Source: Solen grandis (taxonomy: Eukaryota > Mollusca > Bivalvia > Adapedonta > Solenidae). From it: DNA of 64,000 nt. Below are positions 11,691-23,455 of this stretch, one piece after another. The DNA lies in the NCBI GenBank assembly GCA_021229015.1, contig CM037788.1:46911520-46975519 (forward strand). Direction: 5' to 3'. The stretch's first letter is position 1. Each line of letters starts with the position of its first letter. Position numbers and translations under genes: made by a program. The notes below the pieces were generated by a model. The model was not told the DNA's origin. It did no database searches and saw only the letters and a list, made by a program, of their open reading frames with translations.

Positions 11691-12185
11691 TAAATGCGCT
11701 TGACAAATTAAATGGTAGTGTGGCTTGACCTGTGGAATTCCGGTGAATGGTTCAAGGAAAGGACTATTTTCACAAACAAAACGCCGAGTTATTGCCTTGT
11801 CCTAACGATATTGTATTCTACAATTCCAGTATAGTTAAGAATTCCAGCGCAAGAAAATTGTGTTTAAAATGCCTAAATTAGGTATTATTTTTATGCTAAA
11901 CATTCTTCTAATGTTTGTTATTTGTCATTTCTATCTTACTCACAAGAAAACTGACACATATTTTAAACACTATTCTTTGAATACATCATAACTGCAACGC
12001 TTTGATTAAGAACTGGAAACAATGCTTGTCTGTAAGAGAACATAAAGGAACTCAGCTATTGCATACCGTATCCTATTGAACGATCATCCCTTGAGTGTTA
12101 CAGGTGTTAAATGATATTTTTAAAAAGTTACTCATAAGTATGTGATGTGATGTGTTTGACAGGAGATATAAAATGAATATTATAG

Positions 12186-12330
12186 GTTGCTTATTTTCCA
12201 TGAGAATCTATCTATTCAGAAAGGAACAACTTTACATGAAACATTAAATATACAGTACCGAGCATAACAGTTAATGTAAAAGACGATTGTATTAGTTGTT
12301 TTGATACCTTGAGTCTATATATGTGTACTA
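12186..12330. repeat. Dispersed repeat fragment shared with 4720-4830
   Basis: Shows the same ordered anchors as 4720-4830 (GAGAATC-ATCTATTCA, ACAGTAC, GTAAAAGACGATTG, TTGTTTTGATAC). A short further piece, CCAGCATAACA, is at about 6420. Confidence 0.45.
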
Positions 12331-12499
12331 CATCTATCAATACCCATCTACAGACACATGATCACCAAATGCAACCATCCGTTTGTAAAAAAATATGTGG
12401 TTTCCCCATCACAGGCAATAGGACGGTATTGAAACTGTTGAAACTGTAGGATTATAAAACATATAATTAGATTTTCTATTTTCATTTGCCGTCACCTGA

Positions 12500-12800
12500 C
12501 TGATCACATTCGTTTCGCGCATTCCCAAACTTCATAGGCTGAACTAACGAAATCGATACCCTGAAATGGTGAAGATGCCATGTTGCGGAACTTATTACGT
12601 GGTATCGTAAGCACCTGCTTCGGGAATACCGTAATTTATATTTAACCGATTTCGGCGAAGTTGCGGTTACCCCGTGAAATGTGATCTACAGATGCCAAGT
12701 GTATTTGTCAGGAAACAAATACTTCACAAATATTAACGAGGAAGAATAGACACTTACTTTATTCGATTTCTATTGATCATCTGTGAACGAGCTGCTTTAA
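12500..12800 (-). repeat. Fragment of the candidate MITE family seen at 36474-37007
   Basis: On the minus strand ACGGTATTCCCGAAGCAGG-TGCTTACG corresponds to 36780-36810 on the plus strand. The right end AACGAGCTGCTTTAAA (about 12786-12801) matches the right terminus of that element. Confidence 0.45.
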
Positions 12801-12801
12801 A

Positions 12802-14226
12802 ATAATTTGTAATAATTAACTGTAGTTTGGCTGTTATATATACATAATAAATTGCAAGCGTAATATTGAAATCACATGAATCGGATATAAAAAAAAATGA
12901 AACTTGATATAAATTATAATTGAAACGTTTTCATATATATGAAGACTAATAATAACTAATGAAAAAAACTATTGTTACACTTGAAATAACATAAATAACA
13001 TTATATTTACATTCAAGATTGTAATTCACATCGACATAAGTAACCTTTACAATGCAAATCATTTGGACATGACACAACTCACAAAGCATAGCAGGTGAAC
13101 TGGCTGGTATCCTCTTCCATATGCTTTATATGCAATGGTTTTTCGGATCGGAGATCTTGGGTTTTGATCACTCCACGATCATTGAAAAGGTCCAAACTTG
13201 ATTCTGTATGGATTTTATTTGTGTAAATATGAGAGAAAATAACAACATGCGGCAGGTTTCGATTGTGAATTACAAAATGTATAAAATGTTGGTGTAATCT
13301 TTAAAGAATGCCAGACTCAAGATATCAGATTTTTTATTATATAAAATGTTGATATTGCATGATAATTTGGGCAGAACAACCTGGGTTGCCAAGGAAAAAG
13401 AACTTTCATTTAGAAATGGATTTGGATTTGTTTGGATATCCCAAGACGTTGGAGATTTAAATTTATTTATTTATTAAGTCCAGAGAAAATTATAGAGGAT
13501 TGCATGAGGCAAACGTGTCACAACGATATAGAGAATTCTTCTATGTGTGATTTTTACAAAAGTATAGAAAACCCATAAGAACCTGAAAAATATCTTTTGG
13601 TTAACATTTTCAGGTGAAAAAAGGTTCAGCACGTTTCAGATGTTCAGGCCATAAATTTAATATTGAAATAGGTTGCCATGCTGAAATTGATAGAGAATAC
13701 AAATCAAGTAATTTCTGTATGGCCAATCTTAATACCAGTGTGATAGAGGATGAATGTCATGTATTTTCTTTAAAGCATTAAGGTTTGATGACATAAGACA
13801 AGATCTATTATTAAGTTGGTGTAATGTAGCTACAAATTGAATTAATTTGCAAAAATTGTTAAATAGGAAAATGTTATTGGCGGTTTATGTCAAAAAATTA
13901 GACAATATTAGAAATATCAGATAATGAAAAATGCATATGACTTGTTATTAATAGTAAAGTACTTATATGAAAACTTCATTTATTCTTAGATATTTTGCTT
14001 GAGTCTTAAACTGTTGTAAACAATCATATATGTTACATTTCATTGTTAAAATGGTAAAAGATAGTTTGAAAATCGCAACTCTGTATTTTAACTGTAACAT
14101 AATGAATTGCTGTTTTATGGACCGGTGGCCTTTATTTACACTAAAACATTGTGTATCTTGTATCAAAACACCGTTCCTTTTGGCATCCAAAATTTGATGA
14201 AGTAGATGACAAGGGGTGCTGATGTT
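12802..14226. other. No gene or recognisable repeat
   Basis: AT-rich with short unrecognised frames. Confidence 0.5.
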
Positions 14227-14384
14227 AAGGTAAAGTCCCTGTAATGGTTTCGCTACATTTCAGTCCTCATGGCCATTCACGGAGATATCCAAGTTTTCCT
14301 AATGTTTCATTAGGGTACCTTGGTTATCTTGGTAGAGGTTTAGTGGTCAAAGACGTAGCGGAACCATTACAGGGACTTTACCTT
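14227..14384. mobile_element. Foldback MITE-like element, 158 bp
   Basis: 30-bp terminal inverted repeats at 14227-14256 and 14355-14384 match at 29 of 30 positions (arm starts AAGGTAAAGTCCCTGTAATG). A weaker inverted pair inside (GATATCCAAG with CTTGGTTATC, and CCTAATG with CATTAGG) means nearly the whole element folds into one hairpin. There is no coding capacity and no convincing target-site duplication. Confidence 0.75.
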
Positions 14385-14544
14385 GAAATCAGGTATTGTC
14401 TTTGGGATTTATAAATCAATTTCATCCTTAACCATTACAAACTGCGCATTATAGCATCGCTCTTTCTATTCAGAGGGCACCTACCAATTTCAAAACAATC
14501 TTTCAAATATTTGCAAGTACATGAATTCTGAGAATTAAAATTAT

Positions 14545-15976
14545 CAGAACAGAACAGAATATTTTATTCCAGACTTGTACACTGTCTACAAATAATTTAT
14601 ATGTATCAAGATATAACACACGTGATTAAGGCATATCGTCTTACTTCTTTGAAATTTACAATGTATCTAGTTCATAGGCAGTATGGAAAGGGAAGTAAAA
14701 TTTTACATATACAACGTGAAGCACCACATATTTTCATATAGTACGACAGTGGTATTGGCTACTTAATAACAAAATTTGCATTATCTCTAACTTTAAAGTT
14801 TTCCTTCGTGAAACATGTAAAATTATATAGAACTTTTTTATCATGATTATTCAACAATTCATTGAATTTAAAAAAAAACTGATGGTCTAACATAATAACG
14901 GCGATCAATGAACTTTACCCTAAGACTTCTATACTTTGGATATATACAAACAAAATGATAAGTATCTTCTATATCATGTATATTACAGTTTAAACACAGT
15001 CTTTCGTTTCTAGGTAATCCGTTTTCACCAAATCTTTCCGTATGTATACAACGAGAATGAACTGAAATACGCAATCTTGTAAAAAACAAACAAACAACAA
15101 CGTTAATTATGAGGGACTAAGTCAGGATATTTTTTCATAACTAAAACCAATTTTAAAAATCTTATACTCGTCTAAGATGTGTTTTTTATCAACCGAGCCA
15201 AACCATTCTTGTTTATAACAACCTATAATGCGAGCTTTGAATACTGGTGTAAAATGTTTGACTAGAGGATAACCCGAATTCCCATTTATAAACACCCCAG
15301 GGAAACCATACTCGCCTAACAACTTTTTTACCCGGTTGACCCAATTTGTATACCCTGCTAAATAGTCACCAACAACTTATTTATCTAATCGGTTTAAAAT
15401 AATATTTTCCAATTCAACAATTTTGCACCAATATTTTATTATTTTACAATAACGTGTGATATAAAAAAGGGAATCTTTCTAACTCACCGTATATTGCAGA
15501 TATTCAAAGGCACTTTCAAAATACGTTTAAAATTTTTTAGTTGTATTCGTTTTAACTCTTTAGACTTTCTAAAACCATACATTTCACTTGAGTAGTTTAA
15601 AATTGCCCCAACAAATGAACCCTTAACTAAATGGTATTTTTACAGTTTTTCAATTAAATACACAACGCTTTGAGCCCCTTACCAACCAAATATTCTTTAT
15701 ACATAGTAAAACTACCATTATAAGACAATAAAGTACCCAAATAATTAAAGTGATCCACTACTTCAACATTTAATCCGTTACAAGACCATTTTCGTCCCTT
15801 TTTATTCCTCCCTTTTTCCTGAATACCATGACTTTTGTTTGTTTTCGCTGCGTTTACGTCAATACTATACCCCATCTGTTACAGTACGTTTGTAGTACAT
15901 CGAGATTATGCTGCAAATCTTTTGGAGTTTTACCCAGTATAGCCATATCGTCGGCAAAAAGCAAAATAATCAAAAG
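14545..15976 (-). mobile_element. LINE copy 2, 3' part, broken by an assembly gap
   Basis: Read on the minus strand: an RT palm fragment next to the gap, the thumb, a C-terminal Cys/His domain, the end of ORF2 near 14759, a ~200-bp 3' UTR with AATAAA (14563-14568) and a terminal short repeat of TTCTG units (14545-14560). A microsatellite-like 3' tail rather than long poly(A) is typical of CR1/L2-like elements, so placement near that group is plausible but not proven. Confidence 0.8.
14759..15976 (-). pseudogene. LINE copy 2 ORF2: RT motif C to C-terminal zinc-knuckle, frameshifted
   Basis: From the gap leftwards on the minus strand: ILLFADDMAILGKT (catalytic FADD box), LQTYCNRWG, a thumb block VVDHFNYLGTLLSYNGSF, KYWCKIVELE-type text near 15420, a region FGSVDKKHI near 15170, and a C-terminal Cys/His cluster CLNCNIHDIEDTYHFVCIYP (about 14945-15010). 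After one shift near 14870 the frame FNELLNNHDKKVLYNF continues to NANFVIK and a stop near 14759. At least four frameshifts separate these pieces. The protein resembles copy 1 in the palm and is probably from a related family. The N-terminal part is lost in the gap or absent. Confidence 0.8.
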
Positions 15977-16076
15977 NNNNNNNNNNNNNNNNNNNNNNNN
16001 NNNNNNNNNNNNNNNNNNNNNNNNNNNNNNNNNNNNNNNNNNNNNNNNNNNNNNNNNNNNNNNNNNNNNNNNNNNN
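15977..16076. other. Assembly gap of 100 Ns
   Basis: Exactly 100 unknown bases, the conventional size for a gap of unknown length. The LINE reading frame does not resume to the right, so the two sides should not be treated as adjacent. Confidence 0.99.
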
Positions 16077-16639
16077 TGCGAACAATATTTGGTAGCTAAT
16101 TTTAACCCTGATGTCATATGGGGTCACATAAGAACGCAATTTACTGCATTCAAAAGGGACAAAGTCACGTTAATTGCTGTTGAAATTTCATTATATTGGC
16201 TCATAGGAAACCTGTTTTAATTTGAACCTCAAAATGAAGAAGAATGAAAACCAGTAACTAAATTTTGTTTGTCTGAACAAATGATAGGGCTTTCTGCTCT
16301 GCAAACCATAGCAAACCTTAAAAAAACCATTACATAATCATCTTGCAATACATTATTTGTAAAAATTGAACAAAATCCATCCAGAATTGAAAGCTGTAGA
16401 GCACAAAATAATTTGATAGCAGATGCAAATTTTGACGTCAAATGATGTCATATAAAAATGGAAATCAATGTAATCAAAGGAAACTAAAGAGCTTGCCCCT
16501 TGTTACAATTTCATGATGCTGGCTCTTCAAGGAACCCTCTTTAAAATGAACCTCAATAATTCTCAAAATTGGTGTACCACAAGGCTGTGAACTACCGCCA
16601 GTCCTCTTTACATGCAAAAAAGGTTCTTTTCCTACCAAA
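16077..16639. other. No gene or recognisable repeat
   Basis: Nothing recognised next to the gap; no continuation of the LINE. Confidence 0.5.
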
Positions 16640-17085
16640 CAGTTTTTTTCGGCGTAGCTGTATAAAATCGATTTCGATGTTTATTTTTAGACCAAAATCC
16701 CCCCTGCAAATCTGCAGAAGTGGACTCGCCCACTTGTAGTTGATCATGTAGTATGCGGAGGAGGTGGAAGTTAACCCATATATTATAATTAACACATACT
16801 TTCCTATCAATTAGGGGGTCTTACTTTATCAATACGGATCTAACCAACAAACATTATGAATCTTACATATACAATAACATACCTTTGACCTCTTTTTGTA
16901 ATAAGTAAACTTAACCATGTCAGTGTGTACAGAATGTATATAAATAGACTGCATGATCACTATTTTAAGAATACATCGGGGTTCCCGGAAATACAGTCTA
17001 TTATTAGATTGTAGGAGTTCAGTTTGTTTTCCATTTTACGCCGAATATCTTTTTTTAAAGATATTTCTTGTTTTACATATATTTT
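16640..17085. mobile_element. Possible non-autonomous element, second copy of the 9003-9650 type
   Basis: Shares the left end (TTTTTTTCGGCGTAGCTG) and the right end (TTACGCCGAATATC plus AAATATC/GATATTT hairpin) with 9003-9650; the inverted core is TTCGGCGTA. The interior is shorter and unrelated by eye. Confidence 0.4.
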
Positions 17086-18129
17086 TTTCCTGAACTTTAA
17101 AGTGAGCATATGGCATTTGGACAAATCACAACAGCACATTATAACTACAATGTAATAGAAGAAAAGCTGGAACAAAGCATGGGACCAAATGCAGAGGCAT
17201 TTGAAAAACCAGTATTCAGATATTCTTATTTTTCATGTAATTTGCTTATATTAGGTCCTATTTAAAAAAAACCTAGGTACCATTAGAAAGGTCTTCAGAT
17301 TCCCAACATTTCGATGGCTTTATGTTTGACCTATCTTTGACGGATTTTGAAATATGAATGGTCAAACCCAAGCAAAACGGCAAAAACATGCCTATGTCAA
17401 ATACTTTTTCTCCACCAACAGCTTTGAAATAATAACCTGATCATTTAAACATACAAAACATTATAAAAGCAATACATCAAGTTAAAATTTAAATACAAAT
17501 AAAATAAACAAGGAATAGTTCTTCAAATTATGTTCATACTCTTATCTACAAAAATCAATTTTGAGATTAAAGCAGCTAGATTTACTTGGGGTAACATAAT
17601 TTTCCTTTTTTCTGCCATACAAAACATTATAAAAGCAATACATCAAGTTAGGACTACAAATTACGCCCATAGTACTTTGATAGAAAATTCATTGTTTTTG
17701 AGATAGTTAAAGGCAAACTTGAACAATGCAGTTATTTTCTATATAGACAAAGAAGGAACATTAAAACTATCCATGAGAATTTTCTAAAACTTTGCATGAA
17801 TCACTGCTTTGTGCAGGTATGCCTCTAAGGCCATGACATTTATGATTTTCCAGAAAAAGAAGTGACAGTCCTCCAGAAGGGCCAATTGTACAGATGGACA
17901 AATTCTGCGCCTTTAGTGTAAATTTTATGCAAATCTGTCAAAAAAAAAGAGTAAGGCCTGTAGAGTTTAAAACCGTCTCATTTTGCCTAAAATTTAGTTA
18001 ATGTCATGCTGTCAATTAAATTACGACACACAACAACCATCATAATGTATAAAATAAAAGTCAGTGTGTATTTGTGGTCAAGATTTCATGATCCTGTAAG
18101 ATTCAAAATACCTTGGTTCAAAACATTTA
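17086..18129. other. No gene; one exact 35-bp direct repeat
   Basis: The 35-bp stretch that begins CATACAAAACATTATAAAAG is identical at 17450-17484 and 17616-17650. The surrounding sequence is not obviously duplicated. Nothing else recognised. Confidence 0.6.
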
Positions 18130-18440
18130 TCTGCATTTTGTCCGGACAAGCAAATGACCTTTGACCTCAAAGTGTGACCTTGACCTAAGAGCTGCTGACC
18201 TAACTCTTGCATGCAGCACTCTGCCACACTGACGTTAACATAACTGTCAAATTATTTGAACATCCAATGATCCATGTCTGATCAATCAAATTCAGCTCTG
18301 TCACCGTTGACCTTAACATCTGAGCTTGGAACCTAATTCTTGTGCATGACACTTCAGCTCATTGAGATACATATTACTGCCAAGTTATTAGGAAATCCTG
18401 CTAACCATGTCTAAGTTACAGCCCCGACAATGAAATCTGG
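18130..18440. repeat. Dispersed repeat with TGACCT motifs, two ~140-bp sub-units
   Basis: Two diverged sub-units: TGACCTTGACC-TAAGAGCT...GCATGCAGCACT...GCCAAGTTAT-like text in the first, and TTGACCTTAACATCTGAGCT...GCATGACACTTCAGCTCA...TGCCAAGTTATT in the second. The first is preceded by TGACCTTTGACCT (18155-18167), a perfect DR1 arrangement of AGGTCA half-sites on the minus strand. I associate this text with common molluscan tandem repeats. Confidence 0.65.
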
Positions 18441-19015
18441 ATGACCTGATGAACTATAATGCACATACACCGTGAGGACATTTCCTCCATTAAAGCTGTA
18501 CATGTATGAACCTCATAGATATTCATTTACATTTTTTTTGACTTGATGAGTATTCATTTATCCAACTTAAAATAGTCTATGAAAACATATTTTTTAGAAT
18601 ATGATTTACATTGTTGTATGCACATGAACAAACAGAAGATACCTGCTCTGTTTACCTATGCATCTGAGGCAAAAAATAAAGATGTTGCATCACAATAGTA
18701 AAAATGGTATGTAAACAATGCCTTGACAGTAACCAGTCTTTGATCATGAATACATACCACAACATACAACAAGAAATTATTTCATAAAACAAAGCAAATT
18801 CACCAATTTGTCCAGCACAGTTTGCTTCACTTTACATCTGAAACTGCAGGAACCAAAACATTTCTACATGGAATAGCCATAGCACAAACTCAATGAATAT
18901 TCTACAGAAGTGCCTGACAAAAATGAGAACCAAGTTGCATAAAACTATAAACTACAGTATATAAGTATGCACAATTCTAAAAGATTCACTTTTCAGTCAG
19001 GTTACAAAAGGAGAA
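18441..19015. other. No gene or recognisable repeat
   Basis: Nothing recognised before the hairpin at 19016. Confidence 0.5.
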
Positions 19016-19032
19016 CTAGAACCGCAAGCGGT
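19016..19032 (-). repeat. End hairpin plus CTAG of family H
   Basis: The perfect palindrome ACCGCTTGCGGT is followed by T and CTAG on the minus strand. Hairpin plus CTRR is the 3'-end signature of Helitrons, so this is a suggestive but not sufficient resemblance. Confidence 0.5.
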
Positions 19033-22000
19033 ATCTCGGTTTTCGCTTTTAACCTAATCAACTTGAACACTTTATTTCAACTCAGCCACAATTTTCAATA
19101 TGAAACAGAACGAAAAGGTTTTTGAAGACCTATTCTCATTTGCACAGTTTTTTTGTTTTTTTTTTGCAATGTTAGAACATTCAAACTCTTCTAGCGCAAA
19201 TATTTTCCCATACCCTGTCCCTTGAAATCCATCACATTCTGTGGTGCTGTCAACAAGGAACAAAATGCTGAAAACCGCATTTCAATCAGACTTTAACATT
19301 TTGAGTTATAAGCAAAAGAGTGATTTTAAGCAAAACGCCCTCTAGCGGCAAAATAAGAAACAAAATTGCAAAAACAGCAAATAGTTCAAACAAGTATATA
19401 AGTCGCACTAGTCGAACATTCTTTTTCTTATATATTACAACTTGAAGCATAAAAACTGATTAACAATTATTCCAAGAAAGGATCAAACTTTGGACTGCCG
19501 TAAAATGAACAAATCAAGTCCGATCTTCAAAAACTAAACATCACTGGAAAAAGCTTCTCAAGAACTAAAACCTTTGTTTATATACTCTCATTGACATATT
19601 TTTAGATTTGGAGCACTTTGTGGCCGAATAAAAACACAATAATCGTAATATGACCTTGACCTTTTCAATGTTTTTTTTAACTTTTTAATTGTGAAACCCT
19701 TCCAAACTTAACAAAACATAACGTGTGAAAATTTCATGACAAATAAACAAAAAATAAAGTCAGGAGCGACAGAAAACATGTTTTTGGAATTTTAATTTTT
19801 CCTAAATTTAAGTGAAGTTTGACCGTTTCTAGTGGACAAACCACGCATTTCTTAAATTCGCCACCCCATATATTTTGTGTGTATACGTCTTTCAAATGTC
19901 ATGCCGGAGACGGAATTCTTCTATCTGATCTCTAACAAAAACGGATAGGTTTTTCGTAGACCTACCCTCATTTGCACAGTTTTATTTTTTTTATTTTTTT
20001 TTTGCGAGGTTCGAACATTCAACCCTCCGTAGCTCAAAAGCTTTCAGCCACACGGACCCTCGAATCCTATCATATGTTATTAGGCTATCAACAGGGAACA
20101 GAATGAAAAAAACCGCATTCGAATCGGACTTCAACTTTTTGAGTTAGAAGCAAAAGAATGATTTCAAGAAAAGCGCCCCCTAGCGGCAAAATGAGAAAGA
20201 AAATTGATTAAAATTTTACTGTTAGGTACCTAGCAAAGCAGCAAATAGTTCAATCAAGTATACTAGTCGCACAAGTCAAACTTTTTATTCTTATGTATCA
20301 GAATTTGAAGCATAAAACCTGATTTACAATTATTCCAAAAAAGGATCAAACTTTGGACTGCCATATAATGACCAAATCAAGTCCGATCTTCAAAAACTAA
20401 ACATCACTAGAAAGAGCTCTTTAAGAACTAAAACTTTTGTTCATATACTCTCAATGAAATATTTTTAGTTTTGGAGCTATTTGTGGCCAAATAAAAACAC
20501 AATAATCGTAATATGACCTTGACCATTTCAATTCTTTTTTATTTTTTGAATTGTGAGGCCCTTTCAAACATAACAATACGTATCGTGTGAAAATTTCATG
20601 AAAAAAAATTTTATTTGTGGTAATTTTTCCTAACAATAATTGTAGTTTTACCTTTTCTAGAGGACAAACCATGCATTTCTTAAATTCGCCACCCCATATA
20701 TTTTGTGCGTATATGTCTTGCAAATCATTTGCAGCAAACAGAATTCTTCTATCTGATTTCTAACAAAAATGGATAGGTTTTTCGTAGACCTACCCTCATT
20801 TGCAGTTTTTTTTTACGAGATTCGAACTTTCAACCTTCCGTTACTAGCTCAAAAAGTTTCAGCCACTCATACCTAGAAACTATCATATTTTAATAGGCTA
20901 TCAACAAGGAACATAATTCAATTAACCGCATTTGGATCAGGCTTCAACTTTTTGAGTTATAAGCCAAAGAATGATTTCAAGAAAAGCGCCCCCTAGCGGC
21001 AAAATGAGATAGAAAATTGATTAAAATTTTACTGTTTGGTACCTAGCAAAGCAGCAAATAGTTCAATCAAGTATACTAGTCGCACAAGTCAAACTTTTTA
21101 TTCTTGTGTATCAGAATTTGAAGCATAAAACCTGATTTACAATTATTCCAAAAAAGGATCAAACTTTGGACTGCCATATAATGACCAAATCAAGTCCGAT
21201 CTTCAAAAACTAAACATCACTGGAAAGAGCTCTTTAAGAACTAAAACTTTTGTTCATATACTCTCAATGAAATATTTTTAGTTTTGGAGCTATTTGTGGC
21301 CAAATAAAAACACAATAATCGTAATATGACCTTGACCATTTCAATTCTTTTTTATTTTTTGAATTGTGAGGCCCTTTCAAACATAACAATACGTATCGTG
21401 TGAAAATTTCATGAAGAATGAACAGAAAATAAAGTCAGGGGCGACAAAAAAACATGTTTTTGAAATTTTAATTTTTCCTAAAATTTAGTGAAGTTTTACC
21501 TTTTCTAGAGGACAAACCATGCATTTCTTAAATTCGCCACCCCATATATTTTGTGCGTATATGTCTTGCAAATCATTTGCAGCAAACAGAATTCTTCTAT
21601 CTGATTTCTAACAAAAATGGATAGGTTTTTCGTAGACCTACCCTCATTTGCAGTTTTTTTTTACGAGATTCGAACTTTCAACCTTCCGTTACTAGCTCAA
21701 AAAGTTTCAGCCACTCATACCTAGAAACTATCATATTTTAATAGGCTATCAACAAGGAACATAATTCAATTAACCGCATTTGGATCAGGCTTCAACTTTT
21801 TGAGTTATAAGCCAAAGAATGATTTCAAGAAAAGCGCCCCCCAGCGGCAAAATGAGATAGAAAATTGATTAAAATTTTACTGTTTGGTACCTAGCAAAGC
21901 AGCAAATAGTTCAATCAAGTATACTAGTCGCACAAGTCAAACTTTTTATTCTTGTGTATCAGAATTTGAAGCATAAAACCTGATTTACAATTATTCCAAA

Positions 22001-22875
22001 AAAGGATCAAACTTTGGACTGCCATATAATGACCAAATCAAGTCCGATCTTCAAAAACTAAACATCACTGGAAAGAGCTCTTTAAGAACTAAAACTTTTG
22101 TTCATATACTCTCAATGAAATATTTTTAGTTTTGGAGCTATTTGTGGCCGAATAAAAACACAATAATCGTAATGTGACCTTGACCTTTTCAAATTTCTTT
22201 TAATGTTTTTATTGTGAGACCCTTTCAAACATAACAATACATATTGTGTGAAAATATCCTGAAGAATGAACAGAAAATAAAGTCAGCAGCGACAAAAACA
22301 TGTTTTTGAAATTTTAATTCTTCCTAAAATTTAGTGAAGTTTGACCTTTTCTAGAGGACAAACCATGCATTTCTTAAATTCGCCACCCCATATATTTTGT
22401 GCGTATATGTCTTACAAATCGTATGCAGCAAACAGAATTCTTCTATCTGATCTCTAACAAAAGTGGGAAGGTTTTTCGTAGACCTACCCTCATTATTTCA
22501 CTTTTTTCCAAGGTTCGAACATTCAACCTCTTCTAGAACAATTTTTTTCCCGCACTCGATAATGAGATTTCCATCATATTTGATTAAGCTGTCAACAAGG
22601 AACATTATGTAAAAAACCGCATCTAAATCAGGTTTCAAATTTTTGAGTTATTAGCAAAACAGTGATTACATGCATTGCGCCCCCTAGTGGCTAAATCAGA
22701 AACAAAAGTGAAAAGTTTGACCATTTAGGCACATGTTCAGATAAAGATGACTCCATGCCCAAAATTTCATAGCTGTAGCTTTTTTCATCTGGCCGCTAGG
22801 CTGGACACAAAAATGGGTGGAATTGGAAAAATAATAAAAATAAAAAAAAAAACAAATCAACAGAAGAAGAACAAT

Positions 22876-22904
22876 AGGTTTTCGCCCTGCAGAGGCGAAA
22901 ACCT
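22876..22904 (-). repeat. Start cap hairpin of family H
   Basis: The stem AGGTTTTCGCC / GGCGAAAACCT flanks a short loop. On the minus strand it is followed by ATTGTTCTTCTTCTG, the same text as behind the caps at 61887-62086. Confidence 0.85.
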
Positions 22905-23240
22905 AACAATAAAATTTTCAGCAAATTCATCTTTCATTCCATTACTTTGCCATATATAAACTATCAACTTACACCAGAAAAACAGGTGAAAGAATTCATG
23001 TTGCAATCTCTTTGAATCTGTTGCTCAAGGAGGATTTATAATATGAATATAGTGTCACAGTACAATTCACTGCACATTCCTAGAGTACACCAGGGGTCTT
23101 GTGTTTGACTCCCATGGCTACTGAACATTTTTTCCCAAAAAACATTTAGCATCAAACAAATTGCTATTGGATTATGACATAGGCCTGTGTTATGCTGCTT
23201 TAAAGTAATTATGTAACTCTTGGAATTCAGAGTTTCCAAT
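22905..23240. other. No gene or recognisable repeat
   Basis: Nothing recognised between the family H cap and the inverted repeat at 23241. Confidence 0.5.
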
Positions 23241-23455
23241 GCACCTATCAATATTTTGCCCCAGGGTTTGTGGGGAGGGGACATACATGGGACTTTTGAC
23301 AGAAGAATGTTCTCAACAGGCCGGAATCCTGTGCAAACTGCAAAGCATATCCATTTGACAAATTTCTATTGCTCTTTGGTGATGAAAGAAAAAAAAGTCA
23401 AGTTCCCCTGTCAGGTTAGCCTTTACCCCTCCTGGGGCAAAATATTGATAGGTGC
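23241..23455. mobile_element. MITE-like element with perfect 25-bp inverted repeats, 215 bp
   Basis: The arms at 23241-23265 (GCACCTATCAATATTTTGCC...) and 23431-23455 are perfect inverted copies over 25 bases. There is no coding capacity. No certain target-site duplication was found. A TGGGGCAAA piece near 61105 may be a relic of the same family. Confidence 0.65.

Larger units (their letters stand above)
19016..22904 (-). repeat. Hairpin-capped array of ~0.84-kb monomers (family H), complete on both ends
   Basis: The conserved anchor (C)TAGCGGCA occurs at about 19343, 20181, 20994, 21842 and (as TAGTGGC) 22685, giving spacings of 838, 813, 848 and 843. The second and third intervals are nearly identical over most of their length; the outer ones are diverged, and the 813-bp unit carries a ~36-bp deletion. 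Each unit also contains TAGACCTACCCTCATTT, CGCCACCCCATATATTTTG, AAGTCCGATCTTCAAAAACT and a TGACCTTGACC box. Read on the minus strand, the array begins at a GCGAAAACCT hairpin cap (22876-22904) and ends with an ACCGCTTGCGGT hairpin followed by CTAG (19032-19016). No protein is encoded. Confidence 0.85.

Noticed and set aside
15828..16220. Frames crossing the N run
   Set aside because: They depend on unknown bases; only the FADD-containing minus-strand part left of the gap is real LINE sequence.
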